Positions 31,082 to 39,100 of a stretch of DNA of 40,325 bases are shown here, one piece after another. The DNA comes from Rhodobiaceae bacterium UBA7804. GTDB taxonomy: Bacteria > Pseudomonadota > Alphaproteobacteria > Parvibaculales > Parvibaculaceae. The notes beneath the pieces were generated by a model. It was not told where the DNA came from. It searched no databases and saw only the letters and a program-made list of their open reading frames with translations. A program made the translations under genes and the position numbers. The stretch lies in assembly GCA_002480495.1 (NCBI GenBank), contig DLCG01000011.1:1-40325 (forward strand). Reading direction: 5' to 3'. Positions within the stretch are counted from its first letter, which is position 1. The number at the start of each line of letters is the position of its first letter.

Positions 31082-33285
31082 GGCAGGGAGGATAGAGAGA
31101 CCGGATAGACCGCGTCACCCGGGATACGCCCGCCGTCGAGGGCGACCCATAGCGTTACCTCATCGCTCAAGCGCTCATAGAGTTCAATTTTCTGACGGAG
31201 TTCATCCAGAAACTCGCGCTGACGATCGAAACCCCAACTCAGCCAGTCGTCCTCGGTGACCTCAAGAATACGGCTTCTGTAGGGGAGGTCCTCCAGGTAC
31301 TCGCCGATGATGCCGACTTGCGCCAGTCTCTTCACTGAGCCGACCTGATCGGGCGTTCGACTGAGCAGGGCGGCGGCCGTCTGCAATTGACTGAAGAAAT
31401 CCCGCGGCGTCATTCGCGTGCGTTCAGCCGTCTCGAGAATTGTCCGCAAAGCAAGCGTCAGGTCGGAGAGCTGGTTGCGGGACAGAAGTACCCGTACGTC
31501 AAACGTTGCAAGCGCGGGGTTTTCGAGATCCCGGTCAGCTGCCCACGCCTCGAAGAAAGAAGGAGCCTGTGTTCCAGCTTCCCGCCCGAGATAAGCGAGC
31601 TGCATAGCCCGGCCAGCTAGCATCACCTGGCGCTGGAATTCTGCCAGATCCTCCTGATACTGAGCCTCCGCCTCTGCAGCTTGTGCCTCAGCTTTCTGCG
31701 CGGCAGTCTCAGCCTGTTCGGCACGATTACGTGCTTCCTCTGCGGCTTGCTTGCGAAGTTCATCCCGGCGACGCGACACTTCCGCCTGTGCTTCCGCTAG
31801 CGCTTCGTCTCGAATTTCAATAAGACGTCCGTCGCTCGCCACCTCAACTTGGAGCGCAATGCTCTGGGCAATCGTTTCAACAAACGACGTGAACTGCTGA
31901 ACATCGCCCGCCTCAACACCATGATAGAGCGTTTCGTTAGCCCCTGGCATGCGCGTCAGCAACTGGTATTGCAGCTTAGCATGCTCGTGGTTAGAGACTC
32001 CGGCCTCAGTCAGCAGGTGCAATGTCGAAAGCATGATGCCCTGCTCTTCAGCAAGGCTGTTGATCTCAACGGGCCCTAGGCGAGTTGAGGATAGCGGATC
32101 GGACCCACTTCGAGCACCCGCATCTGTAATCAGAACGACCCACTTACCTTGATACTTGCCCCACTCAATTTCATTGAGTGCGGACGAAATACCTGCGAAC
32201 GCATCCTCATCGAAACCCTTGCTGGACGCCTTCGCCGCAGCCGCGCCACGAACGCGATCGAAAAATTCCTCCTCGGTACTTGCCTCACCTAAGTTGGCGT
32301 AGACGCGGGTCAAATACTCAAGATCGGGCGCTGCTGTCAGGTTGTCACGATAGCCGATGAGTCCGAAGTCGATTTTGCCACCATACTTTGACTGGGCGAG
32401 CTGCCGGTACATGAGCTTAACTGCTTCGCGGACGCGATCGATGTAGGGATCCATCGACGTTGTCGTGTCGATGACGAAAACGACACCAGCGCTGTAGTCG
32501 TTGTGAACTCGGCTCAGAACTTCCGCAGGATCAACGTCGGGAATGGTGGTCACCGGTTCGGAAGCAGGCGCTGGCGCTTGAACAGAATCTGTTTCAATGG
32601 CGGCCGGCCGAGACGGCGCCTCCGGAACAGCAAACCCTGCTTCTTCATCGGCATTGACCGCGGCCACCTTGACGAGCTGCGTGGTGAAGCCGCTCGCAAA
32701 GTAAGTCTCATCGAAGTCGAGAATAGGGAGCAGATAGAAATTTTCGGAAAGATCGATGTAGGTGTCTGGTTCGACCGTCACAACCGGAAAGTTCGCCGGA
32801 ACCTCTCCAGACAGAGCTGTAGAGCGTAGTCCCGCCGCTTTTGCGTCCGGACGATCGGCCTCTACGAGATTTTGCAGGGCGTCATACTCACGGAAAAATA
32901 AGGTCTGCTTACGGCCGGCGGGATTGGTAAAAGCGAGGGTCATCGCCTGTTTCCATTCGACGGTCCTGTCAGCGTTTAACCAGCCGTCGGTCGGGCCTTG
33001 GTTTGCACGGCCAACCTCGAACCAAGTGCGGCCGTTGAGGTCTACGCGCTTGTAAACATATAGGGGGGTAAGAGGCGGGAGAGGTTCTGCATTAGCGTCT
33101 GCTTCTTCCCCTGGGTTTTCAACCAGCGGTGTCCCAGGCCGTGTAAGCACACGTTGATAGAGGCTTGTCTTGCCCTCCATAACGAGCGGCGAGCGATCTG
33201 CTACTGCGTGTTGGGGAGCTGAGAATGCTGCAATTGCCCCGATCAAAAAACCAAGCAATATCCTCTTGTGCAGATTGCCGTTCAT
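31078..33285 (-). CDS. Periplasmic von Willebrand A protein resembling the C-terminal half of PpkA
   Basis: A 735-residue exported protein with signal peptide at residues 1-29 (LGFLIGAIAAFSAPQHAVA). An SH3-like region lies at about 45-110 (TPLYVYKRVDLNGRTWFEVG). A Pro/Ala linker precedes a VWA domain from about 265 with MIDAS DTTTS at 273-277 (VVFVIDTTTSMDPYIDRV). A charged coiled coil (roughly 490-550) and a helical tail with PYRSRILEVTEDDWLSWGFDRQREFLDELRQ follow. As I recall, PpkA, the T6SS-regulating kinase, has a periplasmic VWA region and a similar tail; this protein has no kinase domain. Start at 33285 with GGGGGGA upstream; the longer frame to 33357 lacks support. First large gene of the cluster. 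Confidence 0.87.
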   Translation of the reverse strand: MNGNLHKRILLGFLIGAIAAFSAPQHAVADRSPLVMEGKTSLYQRVLTRPGTPLVENPGEEADANAEPLPPLTPLYVYKRVDLNGRTWFEVGRANQGPTDGWLNADRTVEWKQAMTLAFTNPAGRKQTLFFREYDALQNLVEADRPDAKAAGLRSTALSGEVPANFPVVTVEPDTYIDLSENFYLLPILDFDETYFASGFTTQLVKVAAVNADEEAGFAVPEAPSRPAAIETDSVQAPAPASEPVTTIPDVDPAEVLSRVHNDYSAGVVFVIDTTTSMDPYIDRVREAVKLMYRQLAQSKYGGKIDFGLIGYRDNLTAAPDLEYLTRVYANLGEASTEEEFFDRVRGAAAAKASSKGFDEDAFAGISSALNEIEWGKYQGKWVVLITDAGARSGSDPLSSTRLGPVEINSLAEEQGIMLSTLHLLTEAGVSNHEHAKLQYQLLTRMPGANETLYHGVEAGDVQQFTSFVETIAQSIALQVEVASDGRLIEIRDEALAEAQAEVSRRRDELRKQAAEEARNRAEQAETAAQKAEAQAAEAEAQYQEDLAEFQRQVMLAGRAMQLAYLGREAGTQAPSFFEAWAADRDLENPALATFDVRVLLSRNQLSDLTLALRTILETAERTRMTPRDFFSQLQTAAALLSRTPDQVGSVKRLAQVGIIGEYLEDLPYRSRILEVTEDDWLSWGFDRQREFLDELRQKIELYERLSDEVTLWVALDGGRIPGDAVYPVSLSSLP

Positions 33286-33360
33286 GTATCCCCCCGGATA
33301 ACTAGCTGGCTGAAATGAGAGGTCGATGACCTTTTGCCCTGAAATCAAATGGTCCAAAAG

Positions 33361-33798
33361 CTATTGAGCTTCTTCCCAGGCACTTAGAGACGCCATCAAT
33401 TCGGCCGCTCTGGGATCGCCGAGTTCTGTCGCCTTGGCATACCAGCGCCGTGCTTCGATGGGATCGGGTTTGGTGAAGGGCGAAGGTATCTCGCCCCAAC
33501 GGGCGGGGTCATACATTTCGCCAATGGCTGTTGCAGAGCGGGCATGATCTCGCTGTGCCGCTCCTTCTAGAATAACCAGGGCCATGTTGAGTTCGCCTGC
33601 AGCAATTCTGTCCTGCGCCTCTGCATACATTTCAGAGACCGGGAGCGTCGCAATGGTTTCCAACGATTTTTCTTGTCTGGCGGAGGATTTTTCGCCGAAG
33701 CGCAGCCAATTGACGATGTCGGAGCCATAGACGGCTCCAACCGCTCCAGCGCCTATCAGAATGATCAGCGCAACGCCCGCAACCATCACTTTATTCAC
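33361..33798 (-). CDS. Small membrane-anchored Sel1-repeat-like protein
   Basis: A 145-residue protein with one N-terminal transmembrane helix (VMVAGVALIILIGAGAVGAVYG) and a soluble part with Sel1-like helical pairs (ALVILEGAAQRDHARSATAIGEMYDP; EARRWYAKATELGDPRAAELMASL). The start is GTG 33798, chosen for TGGGGGGA 8-15 bases upstream; ATG 33786 and an open frame to 33837 are alternatives. It is the promoter-proximal gene of the nine-gene operon, 75 bases before the VWA start. Sel1 repeats commonly mediate protein-protein contacts; function here is unknown. Confidence 0.75.
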   Translation of the reverse strand: MNKVMVAGVALIILIGAGAVGAVYGSDIVNWLRFGEKSSARQEKSLETIATLPVSEMYAEAQDRIAAGELNMALVILEGAAQRDHARSATAIGEMYDPARWGEIPSPFTKPDPIEARRWYAKATELGDPRAAELMASLSAWEEAQ

Positions 33799-33994
33799 GC
33801 TAAATCCCCCCACTAGCAGCAAAACCACCCAAGCCAAGACTGGACCAACTTCTAGTCGGTCTCATCTCATCGGTCGGCAGGACACTTGAATATTGCGTAT
33901 CCGAAATAATTATTGGCCATAACGCTGTTCAATCATTATTGTTCTCTTGAACATGAATGGCAACCATTGGGGCCATTTTCCGGGGGGAAAATTC
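33799..33994. promoter_or_regulatory. Divergent control region between the VWA operon and the secreted-protein gene
   Basis: This 196-base, AT-richer gap must hold both divergent promoters. It includes the perfect palindrome AATAATTATT (33905-33914) and a 6-bp stem AATGGC/GCCATT (33956-33977) just before the ribosome site of the + strand gene. I could not fix -35/-10 boxes with confidence. Confidence 0.45.
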
Positions 33995-35131
33995 ATGCGA
34001 ACACTGCTGCTTCTTTGTTTTGCTTTGGCGCTGCTCCTGCAGAGCGGGCAAAATGCTTCAGCGATGATTAGTCCGATGGCAGGTTTAACCACCAAAGAGC
34101 TGATCGATCTCGCATGGACCTTCGACAGTGGAAGTCGCGGTGATAAAGGGGCCGCTCTTGCGCGATGTCGTGCGCTGCCAGCCGATAGGCTGGTACTCTT
34201 ACGCGGCGACGCCTTGGGCAACTACAATCGAAACAGGCAACAGCTAGATCGTCTGAGTAAGCAAATAGCCCGGCAATCCCAGACGACGGCAGAGGCACTC
34301 TACACGGCCTCCGCTGACCTTTATGACGTTGCCGGGTTGCGGAAAAATCTCGTTAGACAGGTGCGCCATTTGGATTCCAGCACTGCCAATCTGGCGAGGC
34401 GCCTCGACCGCTGGTTTGCGCCGGGTCAAACAGCAGGCCGGGCAACCGGCTTTGCTCGAGACTTTATCGGCGCCACTAAGGATGCAGCAGAGATTGTTGC
34501 TGCTTCGAACGAGATCGTGGATTCGACGACGAGCTGGTTCAAGACCTCAACCGCTTCAGTGGAGAACTTTCACGGCCAGGTGAAAAGCCTGACAGAACTG
34601 GTGGTCCAGCAGCGGCATGTGACGGAATCGATGAAGACCTATTCCGGACGCTATGCATTTTTCGAGATCTGCGTTCGCTTCGGCAAGCTCGAACGTCCAG
34701 AGGATATCGACGCTGCCGAAGCAAAATTCCGTTTGGGAACTGGCAACAACGCAGATCAAACCTTCGTTATTTCGTCGGAAGACTTCGCCCGTGCAAGGGA
34801 TGCTGTGCGACGTTCCTTTGATTCTAGCTGCTATGTCGATTGCGAATGTGTCGCCTCCATCATCGAAGGGGAGCAACCAGAGTACGTTCGTGCTTCATTT
34901 GACTTCTTCGCCAGAGCTCCGATGAGAACCGAAATTGGAATGGTGTCCTGCACAGATCTGACAGGAGAATCGGGGTTCGCAAGAAATGTTGCGGGCCAAC
35001 ATTCGGCGCCGAGTTACTCGGGCTTCCTCGCACGACTTCGCCATTTAAGTACAACGATGGTCGATCAGTGCCCCAACCTGGTTTGGATGGATTCTTTCGG
35101 CAAGCCCGGCTCCAGCTGTTGGTCCAATTGA
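33995..35131 (+). CDS. Unrecognised secreted protein divergent from the VWA operon
   Basis: A 378-residue protein with a clear signal peptide (LLLLCFALALLLQSGQNASA). The mature part is mainly helical, with a repeated amphipathic region (YNRNRQQLDRLSKQIARQSQ, ASADLYDVAGLRKNLVRQVRHLD) and six cysteines clustered in the C-terminal half (such as EICVRFG, SSCYVDCECV, CPNLVW, SSCWSN) that could form disulfides. I recognise no family. Start at 33995 with GGGGGGAAAA 5-14 bases upstream; the G6 ribosome site resembles those of the two first divergent genes. Its position suggests a cargo, ligand or partner of the operon. Confidence 0.75.
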   Translation: MRTLLLLCFALALLLQSGQNASAMISPMAGLTTKELIDLAWTFDSGSRGDKGAALARCRALPADRLVLLRGDALGNYNRNRQQLDRLSKQIARQSQTTAEALYTASADLYDVAGLRKNLVRQVRHLDSSTANLARRLDRWFAPGQTAGRATGFARDFIGATKDAAEIVAASNEIVDSTTSWFKTSTASVENFHGQVKSLTELVVQQRHVTESMKTYSGRYAFFEICVRFGKLERPEDIDAAEAKFRLGTGNNADQTFVISSEDFARARDAVRRSFDSSCYVDCECVASIIEGEQPEYVRASFDFFARAPMRTEIGMVSCTDLTGESGFARNVAGQHSAPSYSGFLARLRHLSTTMVDQCPNLVWMDSFGKPGSSCWSN

Positions 35132-35497
35132 GTGGCGCTTGCGCGCATTAGTAATTCGGTGAGCAGCTTCTCATCCCGTGGTTAAAGGCGAAGCTCCGCT
35201 AACATCCAATATGGAAAACCGAACCAGATGTTGGCCGGACCGACTTTGTCAATCATCTCGTGGCCGCCGAATCTGTGCATAGTGTGGCTAGTGATGGAAC
35301 AGTTTGGGAAGCGCCGCTTGCCTCAGGTAACATATGAGAACTATTCGACGACCGCGCCGAGCTCATTCGTAGTCCCTGCGGTCAAGCCCCAGATGTTTGG
35401 TTGTGAAATGGCGTATTGAGACGAAGGTCCCCTCCGGTTCCATCATGACACCTAAACTTCGTGTCCGTGAAACCGGCAGCAGCCCATATGACGTGCC
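35132..35497. other. Gene-free stretch between the secreted-protein gene and the IS remnant
   Basis: No credible open reading frame, RNA gene or strong hairpin is visible. Bases 35460-35489 (GTGTCCGTGAAACCGG then CAGCAGCCCA) loosely resemble the IS end seen at 35796-35819, so this may be decayed mobile-element DNA. Confidence 0.4.
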
Positions 35498-35740
35498 TCA
35501 CAGCATCTCCTTGTCCAGAGAGAGGTCAGCCACCAGCTTTTTCAGCCGCTGGTTCTCCTCCTCAAGCTGCTTCAGGCGCTTCATCTCCGATGGCATCAGA
35601 CCGCCATACTTCTTGCGCCAGTTGTAGTAGGTCGCCTCGGAAATCCCCGCCTTCCGGCAGACCTCCCCGACCGTCGCGCCTTCCTCCGCCTGTCGCAGGA
35701 TGAAGGCAATCTGCTGCTCGCTGAACTTCGTCTTCTTCAT
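35498..35740 (-). pseudogene. IS3-family transposase OrfA, truncated remnant
   Basis: 80 residues starting KKTKFSEQQIAFILRQAEEG, with a helix-turn-helix (VGEVCRKAGISEATYYNWRKKYGG) and a leucine-zipper-like tail (LKQLEEENQRLKKLVADLSLD). This is a typical IS3-family OrfA, but it ends in DKEML followed at once by TGA, where intact copies continue (usually as QDVL) to the frameshift window for OrfB. No OrfB (DDE integrase) follows. So the element is a 5' fragment and presumably inactive. It marks recombination at the left edge of the CRISPR locus. Confidence 0.85.
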
Positions 35741-35795
35741 GGAAAATCCTCCGCCCGGCCAGGGACGGTAAATTAGAATTTTCCAGCTTCAAACG

Positions 35796-35819
35796 GTCCA
35801 GTTTCCGGGGAGCAGGTCA
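35796..35819 (-). repeat. Probable left terminal inverted repeat of the IS3-family remnant
   Basis: On the - strand the sequence begins TGACCTGCTCCCCGGAAACT, 79 bases before the orfA ATG, where an IS3-group left end is expected. The matching right end and target duplication are not found intact. Confidence 0.5.
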
Positions 35820-35904
35820 CCCCGTTTATCCTTGATCGACAGTCGGCTACCTCTGGTCCGTGGCTACGCACGAACGGCGCTGGGGGAACCGAATCTCATC
35901 TGGT

Positions 35905-35941
35905 TAAAAAAAGCAAAAGGGCAGGCCGAAGCCCACCCTTT
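35905..35941 (-). terminator. Intrinsic terminator of the putative tracrRNA
   Basis: Reading the - strand, AAAGGGTGGGC, loop TTCG, GCCTGCCCTTT form an 11-bp stem, then TGCTTTTTTT. Two positions are G-U pairs in - strand RNA but C-A mismatches in + strand RNA (922/935 and 923/934), and only the - side has the T-run. So the direction is clearly -. Confidence 0.8.
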
Positions 35942-36000
35942 GATTTTGTGCCCTGAAGGCTTGTTAACGGCTGCTAGACCCGGAGGTCTTCGCTGACGGT
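35905..36000 (-). ncRNA. Probable tracrRNA, divergent from cas9
   Basis: The region just upstream of cas9 holds, on the - strand, a hairpin AGACC-TCCG-GGTCT (35989 to 35976), a small GCC/GGC stem near 35950-35960, then an 11-bp terminator hairpin and U-tract. This string of small hairpins ending in an intrinsic terminator next to cas9 is how type II-C tracrRNAs look. The 5' end and anti-repeat cannot be fixed because no CRISPR repeat is in the window; the anti-repeat should lie at about 35965-36040. No protein is encoded here. Confidence 0.55.
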
Positions 36001-36025
36001 CCACGATTTCCTATCGGCTAAATAT

Positions 36026-36060
36026 TCAATCGATTGACGGTTTATCCTAACCAATATTGA
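36026..36060 (+). promoter_or_regulatory. Candidate cas9 promoter overlapping a 12-bp palindrome
   Basis: TTGACG (36034-36039) could be a -35 box, with an AT-rich -10 candidate TATTGA at 36055-36060 (15-base spacing, short). TCAATCGATTGA (36026-36037) is a perfect palindrome overlapping the -35, so it could be an operator. The cas9 ribosome site GGTGGGGGA follows at 36090-36098. Confidence 0.35.
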
Positions 36061-36105
36061 TTCCCATAACAACATCGTTTTGACTGAGATGGTGGGGGAT
36101 CACTC

Positions 36106-39100
36106 ATGCGCTACAGACTTGGACTCGACCTCGGCACTAATTCCATCGGCTGGTGGATGGTGAAGCTGGACCAAGAGGGGCGCGCGTGTGGGTCCCTAGG
36201 GGGCGGTGTCCGCATCTTCAGCGACGGCCGTAACCCGAAAGACGGCACGTCTCTTGCCGTGCAGCGGCGCGTCCCCCGCGGCATGAGACGCCGGCGGGAC
36301 CGCTTTATAGGCCGCCGTTCCGATCTTATGAACCACCTCATCGCCTTCGGTCTAATGCCTGGCGACGAGGGCGAACGAAAGGCGCTCGAAGCGCTGGACC
36401 CCTACGAGCTTCGCGCTGTGGCTCTCGACCGCGCTCTCACGCCTCATGAACTCGGCAGGGCTCTCTTCCATCTCAATCAGCGCCGCGGCTTCAAATCGAA
36501 CCGCAAGACAGACAGCGACGACAACGAAACCGGCGTTGTGAAGGAGCGGATCGGCGAGTTGCGAACGCGGATCGAAAAGTCCGGAGCTCGGACGCTCGGT
36601 GAATTTCTGCACAAAAGGCGACTAAAGGGACGCATGGTTCGGGCGCGGCCGGAAGCCGGCTTCTACCCCGAACGTGCGATGTACGAGGATGAGTTCGACC
36701 TAATCCGCCAGCAGCAGAACTCGCACCACTCCCTCACCGCCGAACAATGGGACACGCTGAAAGACATCATTTTCTTCCAGCGTCCCCTGAAGCCAGTCGA
36801 CCCCGGCTGGTGCCTCTTTGAAGCGGGGGAAAAGCGGGCACATCGCGCGCTTCCACTCACCCAGGAATTCCGCATGGTGCAGGAGGCCAACAATCTCCGC
36901 GTGACATCCCCCGGATCACCGGCACGGCGGCTGACGCTCGAAGAGCGAGACAAGGTTCTCGGCCATTTGCGGAAAAAGAAGGAGCTGAAGCTCGATACCA
37001 TGCTCAAGCTCCTTAAGCTGCCTTCCGGCTCAACTGTCAATCTGTTCGACGATCACAGAAGCACCATTAAAGGTGAAGAGACGGCGGCAAGGCTGGCGCA
37101 CAAGGAGATCTTCGGAGACGCATGGTTCAACCTGTCCGCTGAAGAGCGCACGGGCATTGTGCGCACCCTCCTCGACACAGAAAAACCGGAAGAGATTGAA
37201 CGAATTGCTCAGCGCCAATGGGGGCTCTCGGAGGCTGCCGCAAAGAAACTCGCCGGCAAATCGCTGCCGGAAGGCTATTCCCGCCTCAGCGAAAAGGCCA
37301 TCGCAAAGCTGCTGCCAATCATGGAAGACCAAGGGCTGAACTATGCCGAAGCTGTGGAGCAAGTGCCTGAATATGGTCACCATTCAGACTTCCGGCCGGA
37401 CGAGGCACGCGACGCCCTCCCCTACTATGGCGAAGTGCTAGCGCGGCACTGCGTAGGCGCAGACCCGTCAGCACCCAAGATAGACGAAGTGGCGCATTGG
37501 GGCCGCCTTGCCAACCCGACGGTTCATATCGGCCTTAACCAAATACGCCGTCTGGTCAATCGTTTGATCGAGGTTCACGGCAAGCCGGAAGAGATCGTGA
37601 TCGAACTCGCTCGCGAACTAAAAATGAGCAAGGAAGGCAAGGACAAGGAGCGCAAAAAGAACAGCGAGAACGAAGCAGCAAACCGCCGGCGAGAGGAGCA
37701 GATCCGGGCTGCAGGAACAGCACCTTCACCCCACCTGTTGCGCAAGCTGCGCCTTTGGGAAGAGCAGAAGGTGGGAACAGCCAATCTTTGTCCTTTTACC
37801 GGCCAACCAATCTCCTTCGAAATGGCAATCTCCGCAGCGACCGAAATCGAACACATTCTTCCCTTTTCCAAGACACTCGACGACTCGATGGCAAACAAGG
37901 TCCTCTGTCTGATTGAAGCGAACCGCGCCAAACGCGACCGTTCACCCTACGATGCATTTCACACAGACCCGACACTCGCCGGCAGGAAATACGTCTATGA
38001 CGACATCCTATTTCGGGCAGACAACCTCCCGGCAAACAAGCGTTGGCGCTTCTACCCGGATGCGATGGACCGCTTTAATAACGACGAGCGGGACTTCCTC
38101 GACCGGCAGCTCAACGAGACGAAATATCTGTCCAGAATTGCGCGGAGCTATCTGTCAAACCTCTACAATGAAAAGGAAGAGGGACGAATGCGGGTCCGCG
38201 CCATCCCAGGCAAGCTCACCGCAATGCTGCGGGGAAAGTGGGGTCTATCCGCTTTGCTTCCGGGCCACAACCTGTCCGGCGGCGAAGAAGCGCCGAGAAA
38301 GAACAGAAACGATCACCGGCATCACGCAATCGACGCCTTCGTCGTAGCGAACACAACGCAAGGACTTTTGAAGCGCCTCGCCGATCTCAATGACGATGCG
38401 GATCGTCAGCGTCTTGTCGACGCCGTCCCCGACCCTTGGGACAACTTCGACCGTGAAGAGCTTCGTCAGCAGCTCGCACGCCTAACTGTGTCGCACAAGG
38501 CCGATCATGGCACCCCCGGTAGCAAGGGCAAGACGACTGGCGCGCTGCACAATGACACTGCCTACGGAATAGTAGGACCGGGCAAGAACGGCAACACAAT
38601 CGTCGTCTCTCGCACGCCGCTCTCTCGCTTCACCACGCCTAAAGATATGGACAAGGGGTTGGAGGGCATCCGAGACGCGGCGCTGCGTGAGGCTTTAACT
38701 ACTGCCTGGAACACGTTTAAGGCCGCTCCACCTGAAGCCTCAAACTCGGACGACAAGGATAGCAGGCGCAAGCCGAAGAACCCTGCAATGGCCTTTGCCG
38801 AAATGGTCGCCACAAAAGGCATTGAGATCGGAGGGAGAAAGGTGACGGTGCGGCGCGTGCGGATGTGCGAAGAGCTTGGCGTCGTTCCCATCAAGGACAG
38901 GAAAACTGGGAAACCCTACAAGGCGTACAAACCCGACGGCAACGCATTCAACGAAGTTTACGAACTGCCGAACGGAAACTGGATCTCGGTGGTCATTCGC
39001 CGATTTGACGCCAACCAGCCTGATTTCAGCTCGGCAGATTTCCGGCCGCACCCGGCCGCACGGAAAGTGATGAGGCTCCATATCGACGACCTTGTTGCGG

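Noticed and set aside
35228..35419. Small + strand open frame in the gap before the IS remnant
   Set aside because: No ribosome site, no domain and atypical composition.
35916..35941. Hairpin as a + strand attenuator or terminator before cas9
   Set aside because: In + strand RNA two stem positions become C-A mismatches and no U-run follows; the - strand reading is far better.
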